A stretch of 9,447 nucleotides of DNA from Planctomycetaceae bacterium. Lineage in GTDB: Bacteria > Planctomycetota > Planctomycetia > Pirellulales > Thermoguttaceae. The DNA is taken from assembly GCA_003532715.1 (NCBI GenBank), contig DOEZ01000523.1, positions 1-9,447 of the forward strand, written 5' to 3'. The notes under the pieces were generated by a model. That model searched no databases. It saw only the letters and a list, made by a program, of their open reading frames with translations, and was not told the DNA's origin. A program made the position numbers and the translations under genes. Positions 1-7,108 of the stretch are shown one piece after another; the stretch's first letter is position 1, and the number at the start of each line of letters is the position of its first letter.

Positions 1-1615
1 CCTTCATGACGACCTTTTTGCCCCACGCGTCGACCACGCGGGCCGCCTCGTCGGCGCTGTGGACGACCTCGCTGTCCAACAGCGGCAGCCCGTAGCACTC
101 CAACAGCGGCCGGCATTCGGCCTGGGTCATGTAGTGCTTCTCCTGTTTGCCCAAGGCGTCGGCGATGATCTTGCGGGCGTCGTCCACCTTGACGTGCGGA
201 TGCTGGCGCACCTCGCGACGCGGAATTTCCTGCAAACTCACCAGCCGGTGGGCCGCCGCGAGGCTGCGGACGGCGTCCTCGGGAAACGGATAGTTCGGCA
301 CGTGCGCGTTGCGGAGAATCTCGGCCGCCGGCGCGACGTCGCGCGCGCCCATGAACGAACAGACGACCGGCTTGTCGAGCCCGACGATTGCTTCGGGAAC
401 GACCCGGGCCGTCTCCTCGATGTCGGTGACCGACTGTGGCGTGAGGATGACGACGCCCATGTCAACGTTCGGATCGTCGAGCACGGTCCGCACGGTCGCC
501 TTGTAGCGGTCGGAGCGGGCGTCGCCGATGACGTCGATCGGGTTGCGAAGCGACGCGGTGGCCGGCAGAACGGGCTTGAGCTTGGCCCGGGTTTCTTCGC
601 TCAACTCGGCCAGCTTCAACCCATAGCGAACGGCCGCGTCGGTTGCCATGATGCCCGGGCCGCCGGCGTTGGTGATGATGGCCACGCGGTTGCCTCGCGG
701 CAGCGGCTGCTTCGTGTAGAGATCGGCGTAATCGAACAACTCGGCAATCGTGTCGACTCGCTGGACGCCGCTTTGCACCAGCAGGGCGTCGTAGACCGAG
801 TCGGACCCGGCCAGCGAGCCGGTATGGCTGCTGACGGCCTTGGCCCCTTCGGGCGAGCGGCCCGACTTGAGGCACAACATGGGCTTGCGCGTCTCCCAGA
901 AGATCCGCCCGGCCGCCTCGATGAACCGGCGGCCGTTGGTCACGTCTTCGAGGTACATGGCGATCACGTCGGTCTTCTGGTCGTTGGCCAGGTATTCGAG
1001 CAGGCAGATCTCGTTGACGTCGGCCTTGTTGCCGAAGCTCACGAACTTGCTGAAGCCCATGTTGCGTGCTTCGGCGTAGTCGAGAACCGAGGTGCAAAGC
1101 GCGCCGCTTTGCGAGATGAAGGCCAGGTTACCCGGCTCGGGCATCTTCCGGCCGAAGGCAGCATTCATCGACACGCTCGGATCGGTGTTGATCACACCCA
1201 GGCAGTTCGGCCCGATCAGCGGAATCTTGGCCTCGCGAACCTTGTCGGCCAATTGGCGTTCGAGCTTGGCCCCCTCGGGACCGATTTCCTTGAACCCGGC
1301 CGAAATGACCACGAACGCCTTAACGCCCTTGGCGATCGCCTCGTCGATCGTCGCCAGGATGGTCCGCGCGGGGACGATCAGCACGGCCAGATCGACCGGC
1401 CCGGGAATCTCGTCCAGCGAGCCGTAGGCGTGGACGCCCAGCACGTTCGAGGCTCGCTGGTTGACCGGGTAGACCGAGCCGTTGAAACCCGACAGAAGCA
1501 TGTTGCGGAAGATGTCGTTGCCGACCGTGCCAGGACGGGTCGACGCTCCCACGACGGCAACCGAGGTGGGGCAGAAGATGGGGTCGAGTTTCGAGATGAT
1601 TGCACGTTCGGTCAT
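1..1615 (-). CDS. Acetate/acyl-CoA synthetase, ADP(NDP)-forming, fused alpha-beta type; partial, C-terminus outside window
   Basis: This enzyme family interconverts an acyl-CoA, ADP and phosphate with the acid, CoA and ATP through a phosphohistidine; it is cytosolic. The minus-strand frame is open from ATG at 1615-1613 to the left edge (538 codons, no stop). Visible in order: a CoA-binding Rossmann segment with SVAVVGAS near residue 20; GPNCLGVI near 137-144; a succinyl-CoA-ligase flavodoxin-like part with the phosphohistidine motif SSHTGSLAG (His264, codon 826-824), placed like the catalytic His of archaeal Acd alpha subunits; a second ligase domain with NAGGPGIMATD; then, from about residue 490, the first helix and strands of an ATP-grasp domain (AECRPLLECYGLP). 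Full-length fused homologues run about 700 residues, or about 900 when a GNAT domain is attached, so about 160 or more residues are missing. An AAAGGA-like ribosome site lies about 9 nt before ATG. The alternative is a Pat-type protein acetyltransferase with a C-terminal GNAT; the N-terminus carries none. Confidence 0.93.
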   Translation of the reverse strand, partial: MTERAIISKLDPIFCPTSVAVVGASTRPGTVGNDIFRNMLLSGFNGSVYPVNQRASNVLGVHAYGSLDEIPGPVDLAVLIVPARTILATIDEAIAKGVKAFVVISAGFKEIGPEGAKLERQLADKVREAKIPLIGPNCLGVINTDPSVSMNAAFGRKMPEPGNLAFISQSGALCTSVLDYAEARNMGFSKFVSFGNKADVNEICLLEYLANDQKTDVIAMYLEDVTNGRRFIEAAGRIFWETRKPMLCLKSGRSPEGAKAVSSHTGSLAGSDSVYDALLVQSGVQRVDTIAELFDYADLYTKQPLPRGNRVAIITNAGGPGIMATDAAVRYGLKLAELSEETRAKLKPVLPATASLRNPIDVIGDARSDRYKATVRTVLDDPNVDMGVVILTPQSVTDIEETARVVPEAIVGLDKPVVCSFMGARDVAPAAEILRNAHVPNYPFPEDAVRSLAAAHRLVSLQEIPRREVRQHPHVKVDDARKIIADALGKQEKHYMTQAECRPLLECYGLPLLDSEVVHSADEAARVVDAWGKKVVMK

Positions 1616-1852
1616 GGGGACTTTTCCTTTTCGATCCGGCTTGCGAGGGAGACGCCAATTTGTCAAGAAACGAAGGGAGACCAACGCAAGCCCGGGCTAT
1701 TTCCGCCACAAGAGGGCCACGAAGCCTCCCGTTGCCGGGGGGTGACGCTAGCGGGGAGAGGTGAGCGCGAGGGCGGGCACACTGAGCGACACAACGACGC
1801 GACGACGGCAAAAAACCATCCTCTTCTCCGGCACATCCTCCGAATCAATCTA

Positions 1853-1881
1853 ATTTTATCGACTTTCCGACGCCATCGCAA
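1853..1881 (-). promoter_or_regulatory. Candidate promoter for the acyl-CoA synthetase gene
   Basis: Read on the minus strand there is TTGCGA (1881-1876), a 17-nt spacer and TAAAAT (1858-1853), matching the sigma70 consensus at 4/6 and 5/6 positions. It would leave a long leader of about 230 nt before the ATG at 1615. Judged by eye only; planctomycete promoters are not well enough characterised for a firm call. Confidence 0.3.
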
Positions 1882-1912
1882 GCGGCTCGACAGGGCTCAC
1901 ACGGCTGAAAAA

Positions 1913-1921
1913 TGCTATACT
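1913..1921 (+). promoter_or_regulatory. Candidate extended -10 promoter for the DUF2961 gene
   Basis: TGCTATACT fits the extended -10 pattern TGnTATAAT with one mismatch in the hexamer. It sits just after an A-rich patch and 60 nt before the DUF2961 start codon. No good -35 is visible at 17 nt, which extended -10 promoters can tolerate. Confidence 0.4.
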
Positions 1922-1931
1922 TCGAACGAAG

Positions 1932-1951
1932 TTCCCACCCCTTCCCACCCC
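1932..1951 (+). repeat. Two-copy 10-bp tandem repeat in the 5' leader of the DUF2961 gene
   Basis: TTCCCACCCC occurs twice head to tail (1932-1941, 1942-1951), followed by a further TTCC. The tract is pyrimidine-rich and lies between the candidate -10 box and the ribosome binding site, so it would be in the leader RNA. Confidence 0.6.
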
Positions 1952-1981
1952 TTCCGCCAGCCCACCCAGAGGAGATTTCTC

Positions 1982-3127
1982 ATGTCGCGCCTCGTTCGCC
2001 TCTACAGAACCGTTTCGCCGGTTGCCATTTTCGCCATTTTGGCCCTGGCCATCTCGAACGTGGCGGCCGGCCCCATGCCCGACGATTTGATCCACAAACC
2101 GTACGATCTCGATACGGGCCTGACGAGCCGCTCGATTTCGTTCGAGAATCCAACAGGTGCCCCGGGCGAGGGAGGCAAGGCGGCCAACTCCAAGCTGGGC
2201 GTCGGCCGCAAAGGCGCGCCCGCCCGAAGCATCAAGCCGGGCGAAACCGTCCAGCTCTGCGACATCGAAGGGCCCGGCACGATTCGCCATATCTGGATGA
2301 CCTGTCGCGGTGGCAATGCTTACCGGCAAATGGTCGTTCGCGGCTACTGGGAGGGCCAAGAACACCCGAGCATCGAGTGCCCGCTGGGCGACTTCTTCGG
2401 TTTCGCTCATTCCGAGGTTAACGCCTACCAATCGGCCGTGCATAGCCTCGGCCCGAAGGCAGGCATGAACATCTGGCTCCCGATGCCCTTCAACAAGCGA
2501 GCAAGATTCACGATCGCCAACGAGGGCGACAAACCAACCACACTGTATTATCAGATCGACTACACGCTCGATCCGCCGTTTCCTCCAGAGACCGGCCGGC
2601 TCCACGTTTGCTTTCGTCGCGAGAACCCGACCACGCTCAAGGAGGACTTCGTGTTGCTGCCGCAACGCAACCAGCGCGGCCGTTTCATCGGTTCGCTGAT
2701 CGGCATCCGCAGCGAGAAGGCCGACTGGTGGGGCGAAGGCGAAGTTAAAGCCTATCTCGACGGCGACACGGAGTTTCCGACCCTCTGCGGCACGGGCGCC
2801 GAGGACTACGTCGGCCTCTCCTGGGGCATTCAAGAGGTCCAGTTCCTCTACAACGGTTGTGCGTTGAACCGCAAGGACGCCAACGGCCACACGTTCGTCA
2901 CCATGTACCGTTGGCACCTGCCCGACCCGATCATCTGGCTCAAGAGTGCCCGGATCACGATCCAGCAAATCTCGTGGTCCAAGAATGTCGGCTTGGCCGA
3001 GACGCAAGACGACTGGTCGTGCGCGACGTTCTGGTACGAACCGGCCCCCAGCGCCCCGTTGCCCCCCATGCCGAGCGTCGAACAGCGGGTGAAGAACCCC
3101 ATGGTCCCGGCGAAGCCAAAGCAATAG
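1982..3127 (+). CDS. Secreted DUF2961-family protein (GH172-type glycoside hydrolase)
   Basis: The protein is 381 residues. The start at 1982 is chosen because AGAGGAG (1968-1974) lies 7 nt upstream and the protein then opens with a signal peptide: basic MSRLVRLYR, a hydrophobic core (about 12-25) and a likely cleavage near VAA (27-29). The frame stays open far upstream, but that part is antisense to the synthetase gene. DUF2961 marks GH172, whose characterised members act on fructofuranose or arabinofuranose linkages (difructose dianhydride I enzymes, D-arabinofuranosidases). Family marks: GPGTIRHIW (97-105), PMPF (167-170), WWGEGEVKAYLDGD (249-262) and GTGAEDY (270-276). By analogy with the studied enzymes the carboxylates would be E252 and E274, which is inference from spacing. 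Expected location is periplasmic or extracellular. It stands alone, with no transporter or sulfatase beside it, so the substrate cannot be read from context. Confidence 0.88.
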   Translation: MSRLVRLYRTVSPVAIFAILALAISNVAAGPMPDDLIHKPYDLDTGLTSRSISFENPTGAPGEGGKAANSKLGVGRKGAPARSIKPGETVQLCDIEGPGTIRHIWMTCRGGNAYRQMVVRGYWEGQEHPSIECPLGDFFGFAHSEVNAYQSAVHSLGPKAGMNIWLPMPFNKRARFTIANEGDKPTTLYYQIDYTLDPPFPPETGRLHVCFRRENPTTLKEDFVLLPQRNQRGRFIGSLIGIRSEKADWWGEGEVKAYLDGDTEFPTLCGTGAEDYVGLSWGIQEVQFLYNGCALNRKDANGHTFVTMYRWHLPDPIIWLKSARITIQQISWSKNVGLAETQDDWSCATFWYEPAPSAPLPPMPSVEQRVKNPMVPAKPKQ

Positions 3128-3204
3128 TCATCGCTGGCGGCGAATCCGAAAGTAGAACACTCCGGGCCGGCTCGGACCTCTCGTGCCTTCGTCGGGCAGG
3201 CTCA

Positions 3205-3229
3205 AGAACCCGGGCCACCCGGCGGTTCT
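3205..3229 (+). other. Stem-loop downstream of the DUF2961 gene
   Basis: AGAACC (3205-3210) pairs with GGTTCT (3224-3229), and CGGG (3211-3214) with CCCG (3218-3221), leaving a 3-nt loop and a 2-nt bulge. It lies 78 nt after the DUF2961 stop. No T-run follows, so it is not a standard intrinsic terminator; it could protect the mRNA end. Confidence 0.35.
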
Positions 3230-3423
3230 CGTATTGGCGGCATCGACCACAAGCCCGAATGGCTGTAGCTCAGTCGCCAGGGCAACGCCCCCAGCGCGAA
3301 GGGGTCTCCGAGTCAACCTTGGGCGTGATCGAGCGGACGTGAGCTATCGGCTGGCAGAACTTTCTCGCAAGGTTTCCGATTGAGTCCTTGTTTCGGAGGG
3401 CGGCGTAACAGGTAGGGTGGTGG

Positions 3424-3453
3424 TTGCCCGCTAGTGCCGACTAATGGTATGCT
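3424..3453 (+). promoter_or_regulatory. Candidate promoter for the MmeI-like gene
   Basis: TTGCCC (3424-3429), an 18-nt spacer and TATGCT (3448-3453) preceded by TGG form a plausible -35/extended -10 pair, giving a leader of about 100 nt. A second TACAAT (3536-3541) lies 17 nt before the ATG without a good -35. Either could drive the restriction-modification gene; both are judged by eye. Confidence 0.3.
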
Positions 3454-3558
3454 GCCAAACAGCCGGATGTCTCGAAGCATCATTTTCGGGTTCATACGTT
3501 CCAACATTGTGCGGTCGTTCCCCCAGTCACCAACGTACAATCGGTAAAGCCGCCCCCC

Positions 3559-6321
3559 ATGCCCATCTCATGGAATGAAATCCGAAGCCGAGCGGTTTCG
3601 TTTTCGAGGGAGTGGAGCGGCGCGACGCGCGAGCGGGCCGAATCACAGACCTTTTGGAACGAGTTCTTCCACGTTTTCGGGCTCAGCCGCCGGCACGTGG
3701 CAAGTTTCGAGGAGCCGGTGCGCGGCCTGAGCGGCACCTATGGGTTCATCGACCTGTTCTGGAAGGGCATTCTGCTGGCCGAACACAAGAGCGCCGGCAC
3801 GGATCTCGGCAGGGCCCACAGCCAAGCCATGGACTACGTCCAAGACCTCCAGCGCGAACGCCGCGACGACGAGGTGCCTCGATACGTCATCGTCTCCGAT
3901 TTCGTCCGGCTCGCCCTGCACGATCTCGAAGAAGGCAAGAGCGTTGAATTTCCCTTGGCCGAATTCCATCGGCACGTCAATCAGTTCGGCTTCATACCGG
4001 GCTACAAGCAGCACAAGCTCGAAGAAGAGGATCCGATCAACATCCGCGCCGTGGCCATCATGGGCGACTTGCATGACGCACTCGAGGCGGGCGGCTACTC
4101 GGGACACGAACTCGAACGCATGTTGGTGCGTGTGCTGTTTTGCCTGTTCGCCGAGGACACGGGCATTTTCGATCGCGACGCCTTCCACCTGTTCCTCGAA
4201 AACCACACCCGGCCCGACGGCGCGGACCTGGGTCCCCAACTGGCCCAGTTCTTCCAGGTGCTTAACACACCGAAGGACCGCCGTCAGGCGAACCTGCTCG
4301 AAGAATTGGCCGAGTTGCCTTACGTCAACGGCGAACTGTTCGCCGAATCGCTCGGCTTCGCCGCGTTCAACACGGACATGCGCAACCGGCTCTTGGCCTG
4401 CACGCACTTCGACTGGAGCCGCATTTCGCCCGCCGTGTTCGGCGCCCTGTTCCAGGCGGTGATGGAACCAAAGGAACGGCGGCAGATCGGCGCGCACTAC
4501 ACGAGCGAACGGGATATACTGAAGGTAATTCGACCGTTGTTCTTGGACGACCTGCGCGAGGAACTCGACAAGGCCGGGCACGACCGCCGCAAACTCCGCG
4601 TGCTGCACGATCGGCTGGCCTCGATGCGGCTGCTCGATCCGGCCTGCGGCTGCGGCAACTTTCTCGTCGTCTCCTACCGCGAATTGCGAAAGCTGGAACT
4701 CGAAATCCTCAAGCGGCAGGAACGCGGATCGGGCGACGGGCAAGGCGGCACGCAAAAAGTCCTCGACGTCGGAACGCTTGTCAAAGTGGACGTCGATCAG
4801 ATGTACGGCATCGAGATTGAGGAGTGGCCCGCGCGTATCGCCGAGGTGGCCATGTGGCTAATGGACCACCAGATGAACCTGCTGCTGAGTGAGACGTTCG
4901 GCACGTATTTCGCGCGGCTGCCGTTGCTCAAGAGCCCGCACATCCGGCACGGCAACGCCCTGCGGATCGATTGGGACGAGGTGCTGCCGGCCGATCGCTG
5001 CACGCACGTCTTGGGCAATCCGCCATTCGTGGGAGCGAAATTTCAAAGCGAGGCGCAACGCGAGGAACTGCGCGACACGGCCGGCGGCGTCGAGAACGTC
5101 GGGCTGCTGGACTACGTTACGGCCTGGTATTTCAAGGCGGCCGACTATATTCAGGGAACCTCGGCGACGGTCGCCTTTGTTTCGACCAATTCGATTTCGC
5201 AAGGCGAACAGGTCGGCCTTCTTTGGGGCAACCTCTTCCATCGCCGCGGCGTGTCGATCCACTTCGCCCATCGCACGTTCGCCTGGGACAGCGAAGCCCG
5301 CGGCAAGGCCCACGTGCATGTGGTGATCGTCGGCTTCGGGCTTCAGCCGGCGCGGCGGCGAAGGCTGTTCGAATACGAGGAAATCAAGGGCGAACCGGTC
5401 GAAATGGCCGTCTCGAACATCAGCCCCTACCTGGTCGAAGGGCCCAACGTCGCCGTCACCAACCGCGCGAAACCCTTGTGCGACGTGCCCGAGATCGGCA
5501 TCGGCAACAAGCCGATCGACGACGGGAACTACCTGTTCACCGACCAGGAGAAGGCAGCCTTTGTCAAGAAGGAGCCGAAGAGCAAGAGGTTCTTCCGGCG
5601 GTGGTATGGTTCTCACGAGTTCATCAACCGATCGCCTCGCTGGTGCCTGTGGCTGGGCGACTGCCCGCCGGACGTACTCCGTCAAATGCCGGAGGTTATG
5701 CGGCGCGTCGAGGCGGTGCGCAAATACCGTCTTGCCAGCAAGAGCAAGCCGACTCAGAAACTTGCCGAATGTCCGACGCGATTCCACGTCGAGAACATAC
5801 CGAAAAAGCGGTACTTGATAATCCCCGAAGTGTCCTCGGAGCGGCGGCGGTTCATTCCGATGGGATTCATGACGCCCAAGACGTTGTGCAGCAACTTAGT
5901 GAAGCTTGCGCCCAGCGCGACCCTCTTCCACTTCGGAATTCTAGGTTCGACGATGCACATGGCCTGGGTGCGGCTCGTGGCGGGGCGGCTGAAATCGGAC
6001 TACCGTTATTCGGCCAAGTTGGTCTATAACAATTTCCCCTGGCCGCAAGACATCACCGACGCGAAACGCCGCGCGGTCGAGGAAGCGGCTCAGCGGGTAC
6101 TCGACGTCCGCGAGGCATACTCCGATTCCAGCCTGGCCGATTTGTACGATCCGCTGTCGATGCCCGCCGACTTGGCCAAGGCCCACGCGAAACTCGATCG
6201 GGCGGTCGATCGGTGCTACCGGTCGCAGCCTTTCGCAAACGAACGAAATCGGGTTGAGTTTCTGTTCAAGCTGTACGAGACACTTTCCAATCCCTTGCTG
6301 GCGACGAAGAGGAAGAAATGA
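3559..6321 (+). CDS. MmeI-like type IIL restriction-modification enzyme (fused endonuclease, N6-adenine methyltransferase and specificity domain)
   Basis: A 920-residue protein, almost exactly the length of MmeI (919). Domains in order: an N-terminal nuclease with the MmeI-type D-x9-E-x-K motif (D65, E75, K77); a helical connector (about 150-300) with FCLFAEDTG and LPYVNGELF; a gamma-class methyltransferase opening at RRQIGAHYTSE, with SAM motif I DPACGCGNF (360-368) and catalytic NPPF (487-490); a target-recognition domain (about 600-830) ending in YRYSAKLVYNNFPWP (815-829); and a C-terminal helical part (about 830-910). Enzymes of this family methylate adenine on one strand only and cut about 20 nt downstream of unmodified sites, so one protein can both protect and restrict. 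Nothing looks broken. The start is supported by the protein beginning directly with the amphipathic N-terminal helix; the Shine-Dalgarno is weak (GGTAAAG at most), suggesting low expression. The next gene overlaps its stop. Specificity is not directly readable, but see K812/D814 in the findings. Confidence 0.94.
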   Translation: MPISWNEIRSRAVSFSREWSGATRERAESQTFWNEFFHVFGLSRRHVASFEEPVRGLSGTYGFIDLFWKGILLAEHKSAGTDLGRAHSQAMDYVQDLQRERRDDEVPRYVIVSDFVRLALHDLEEGKSVEFPLAEFHRHVNQFGFIPGYKQHKLEEEDPINIRAVAIMGDLHDALEAGGYSGHELERMLVRVLFCLFAEDTGIFDRDAFHLFLENHTRPDGADLGPQLAQFFQVLNTPKDRRQANLLEELAELPYVNGELFAESLGFAAFNTDMRNRLLACTHFDWSRISPAVFGALFQAVMEPKERRQIGAHYTSERDILKVIRPLFLDDLREELDKAGHDRRKLRVLHDRLASMRLLDPACGCGNFLVVSYRELRKLELEILKRQERGSGDGQGGTQKVLDVGTLVKVDVDQMYGIEIEEWPARIAEVAMWLMDHQMNLLLSETFGTYFARLPLLKSPHIRHGNALRIDWDEVLPADRCTHVLGNPPFVGAKFQSEAQREELRDTAGGVENVGLLDYVTAWYFKAADYIQGTSATVAFVSTNSISQGEQVGLLWGNLFHRRGVSIHFAHRTFAWDSEARGKAHVHVVIVGFGLQPARRRRLFEYEEIKGEPVEMAVSNISPYLVEGPNVAVTNRAKPLCDVPEIGIGNKPIDDGNYLFTDQEKAAFVKKEPKSKRFFRRWYGSHEFINRSPRWCLWLGDCPPDVLRQMPEVMRRVEAVRKYRLASKSKPTQKLAECPTRFHVENIPKKRYLIIPEVSSERRRFIPMGFMTPKTLCSNLVKLAPSATLFHFGILGSTMHMAWVRLVAGRLKSDYRYSAKLVYNNFPWPQDITDAKRRAVEEAAQRVLDVREAYSDSSLADLYDPLSMPADLAKAHAKLDRAVDRCYRSQPFANERNRVEFLFKLYETLSNPLLATKRKK

Positions 6322-7058
6322 ATACCGACCAAACGGTGATCTACGTGGCCGGCTCGGCGCAGCAAGCCCATCTGCTCCGCAATCTTCTGGCCGAGCACGG
6401 CATTCAGGCGGCCGTCATCAACGAAATGCTCGAAAAGGGCTCGGGCGTCGATTACGTCGGCTGGTCGACACTTGCCCGGGTGGTCGTCCATCGGCGTGAT
6501 GCGGTGGCGGCCCGCCAGATCGCCCTGGCGCACGATGAAAAAGGGGCCCAACTCGCTCAGGAGCGAGAATCGGACGCCGAAACGGATGAAGGCGCCAGGA
6601 GGATGCCCGAAGCGTGGCCCCGGTGTCCCGAGTGCGGCGAACCGAGAATCACCCGCTGCCCGATCTGCAAGACGACGGGCATCGAGTTCCCCGAGGCCGA
6701 CGACGAGTTTGTCTGGGGCATGGGCCTCGACGAAGTGCCCGAGGACAAGCCATCGTGCGGTTGCAGCCACTCGTGCGGTGGCGAAACAACCCACCAGTCC
6801 CCGGCCGAACCGCCGATCGACAGCGATGATGATGACGACGACCAACAGCTCGTATTGATGTGTCCGATGTGTGACGAGCCGTTTCTGCCCGCGTTCCCTC
6901 GCCAATGCGCCTGGTGCGACCACGAATTCGCCGACGGATTCGAGCCGGACGAAATCGTCCAACCGACCCCCCAAGCCGACAGCCGCGTCGTGGCAATCAT
7001 TGTCGGGCTGCTGATTCTGCTCGCCCTAGTCGTGGGCTATTTTGCGTTCGTGCTCTAA
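6318..7058 (+). CDS. DUF2007-like, zinc-ribbon, C-terminally membrane-anchored protein of unknown function
   Basis: A 246-residue protein whose ATG overlaps the MmeI-like stop codon in an ATGA arrangement (6318-6321). GAGGAAG lies just upstream, so translation is probably coupled. Residues 6-72 resemble DUF2007 (putative signal-transducing protein): VIYVAGSAQQAHLLRNLL, then a second strand and ARVVVHRRDAVAARQI. Next come metal-binding-type cysteines: C103/C106 with C114/C117 (CPEC-x7-CPIC), a C147/C149/C153 cluster, and C182/C185 with C197/C200 (CPMC-x11-CAWC). The pairs suggest two zinc ribbons. An acidic run, DSDDDDDD, covers 168-175. Residues 224-245 are one strongly hydrophobic segment ending at the C-terminus. 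There is no signal peptide, so it should be tail-anchored with the zinc domains in the cytoplasm. Similar DUF2007/zinc-ribbon proteins occur without restriction genes, so a role with the MmeI-like enzyme is inferred from the overlap alone. Confidence 0.85.
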   Translation: MNTDQTVIYVAGSAQQAHLLRNLLAEHGIQAAVINEMLEKGSGVDYVGWSTLARVVVHRRDAVAARQIALAHDEKGAQLAQERESDAETDEGARRMPEAWPRCPECGEPRITRCPICKTTGIEFPEADDEFVWGMGLDEVPEDKPSCGCSHSCGGETTHQSPAEPPIDSDDDDDDQQLVLMCPMCDEPFLPAFPRQCAWCDHEFADGFEPDEIVQPTPQADSRVVAIIVGLLILLALVVGYFAFVL

Positions 7059-7108
7059 TTCGCAGGCATTCCCGTCTTACCTATCTTCCAGTTCTGCGGG
7101 GTGGATTC

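Larger units (their letters stand above)
1616..1981. other. Divergent intergenic region between the acyl-CoA synthetase and DUF2961 genes
   Basis: This 366-nt spacer separates two genes read outward. I see no credible gene in it: the plus frame running through it is open only because it is the antisense frame of the synthetase joined to the DUF2961 frame. It holds candidate promoters for both directions (1853-1881 minus; 1913-1921 plus) and a two-copy 10-bp direct repeat at 1932-1951. A perfect TTGACA lies on the minus strand at 1666-1661, but no matching -10 follows at normal spacing. Confidence 0.6.
3128..3558. other. Intergenic region upstream of the MmeI-like gene
   Basis: This 431-nt spacer holds no supported gene; the short frames in it lack ribosome sites and recognisable products. 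It contains a stem-loop at 3205-3229, overlapping small hairpins at 3280-3304 (GGGC-AAC-GCCC, then CCCC against GGGG) and a candidate promoter at 3424-3453. The stretch around 3261-3274 resembles the start of a tRNA but does not fold as one. Confidence 0.55.

Noticed and set aside
59..1981. Very long open plus-strand frame continuing into the DUF2961 gene
   Set aside because: It is antisense to the acyl-CoA synthetase, its translation is Arg/Asp/Val-rich with no domain, and the DUF2961 signal peptide with a ribosome site begins at 1982.
1856..3124. Long minus-strand open frame opposite the DUF2961 gene
   Set aside because: High-GC shadow frame; the plus strand encodes a recognisable family with signal peptide and conserved motifs.
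3255..3304. tRNA-like start (GGCTGTAGCTCAG) in the spacer before the MmeI-like gene
   Set aside because: Only the acceptor/D-arm opening resembles a tRNA. No anticodon stem, no T loop (TTCNANN) and no matching 3' acceptor strand follow; the downstream bases form small GC hairpins instead.
3643..5787. Long minus-strand open frames opposite the MmeI-like gene
   Set aside because: Shadow frames caused by codon bias; they lack domains, and the plus strand carries the nuclease and methyltransferase motifs.
4971..6029. 352-codon plus frame inside the MmeI-like gene
   Set aside because: Out-of-frame shadow rich in Arg and Gly; the main frame is uninterrupted, so there is no frameshift to explain.
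3559..6321. BREX PglX or type ISP enzyme instead of MmeI family
   Set aside because: PglX is longer and lacks the N-terminal D-x9-ExK nuclease, and ISP enzymes carry a helicase. Length, the nuclease motif position and the RYSAxLVYNNFPWP segment all fit MmeI.
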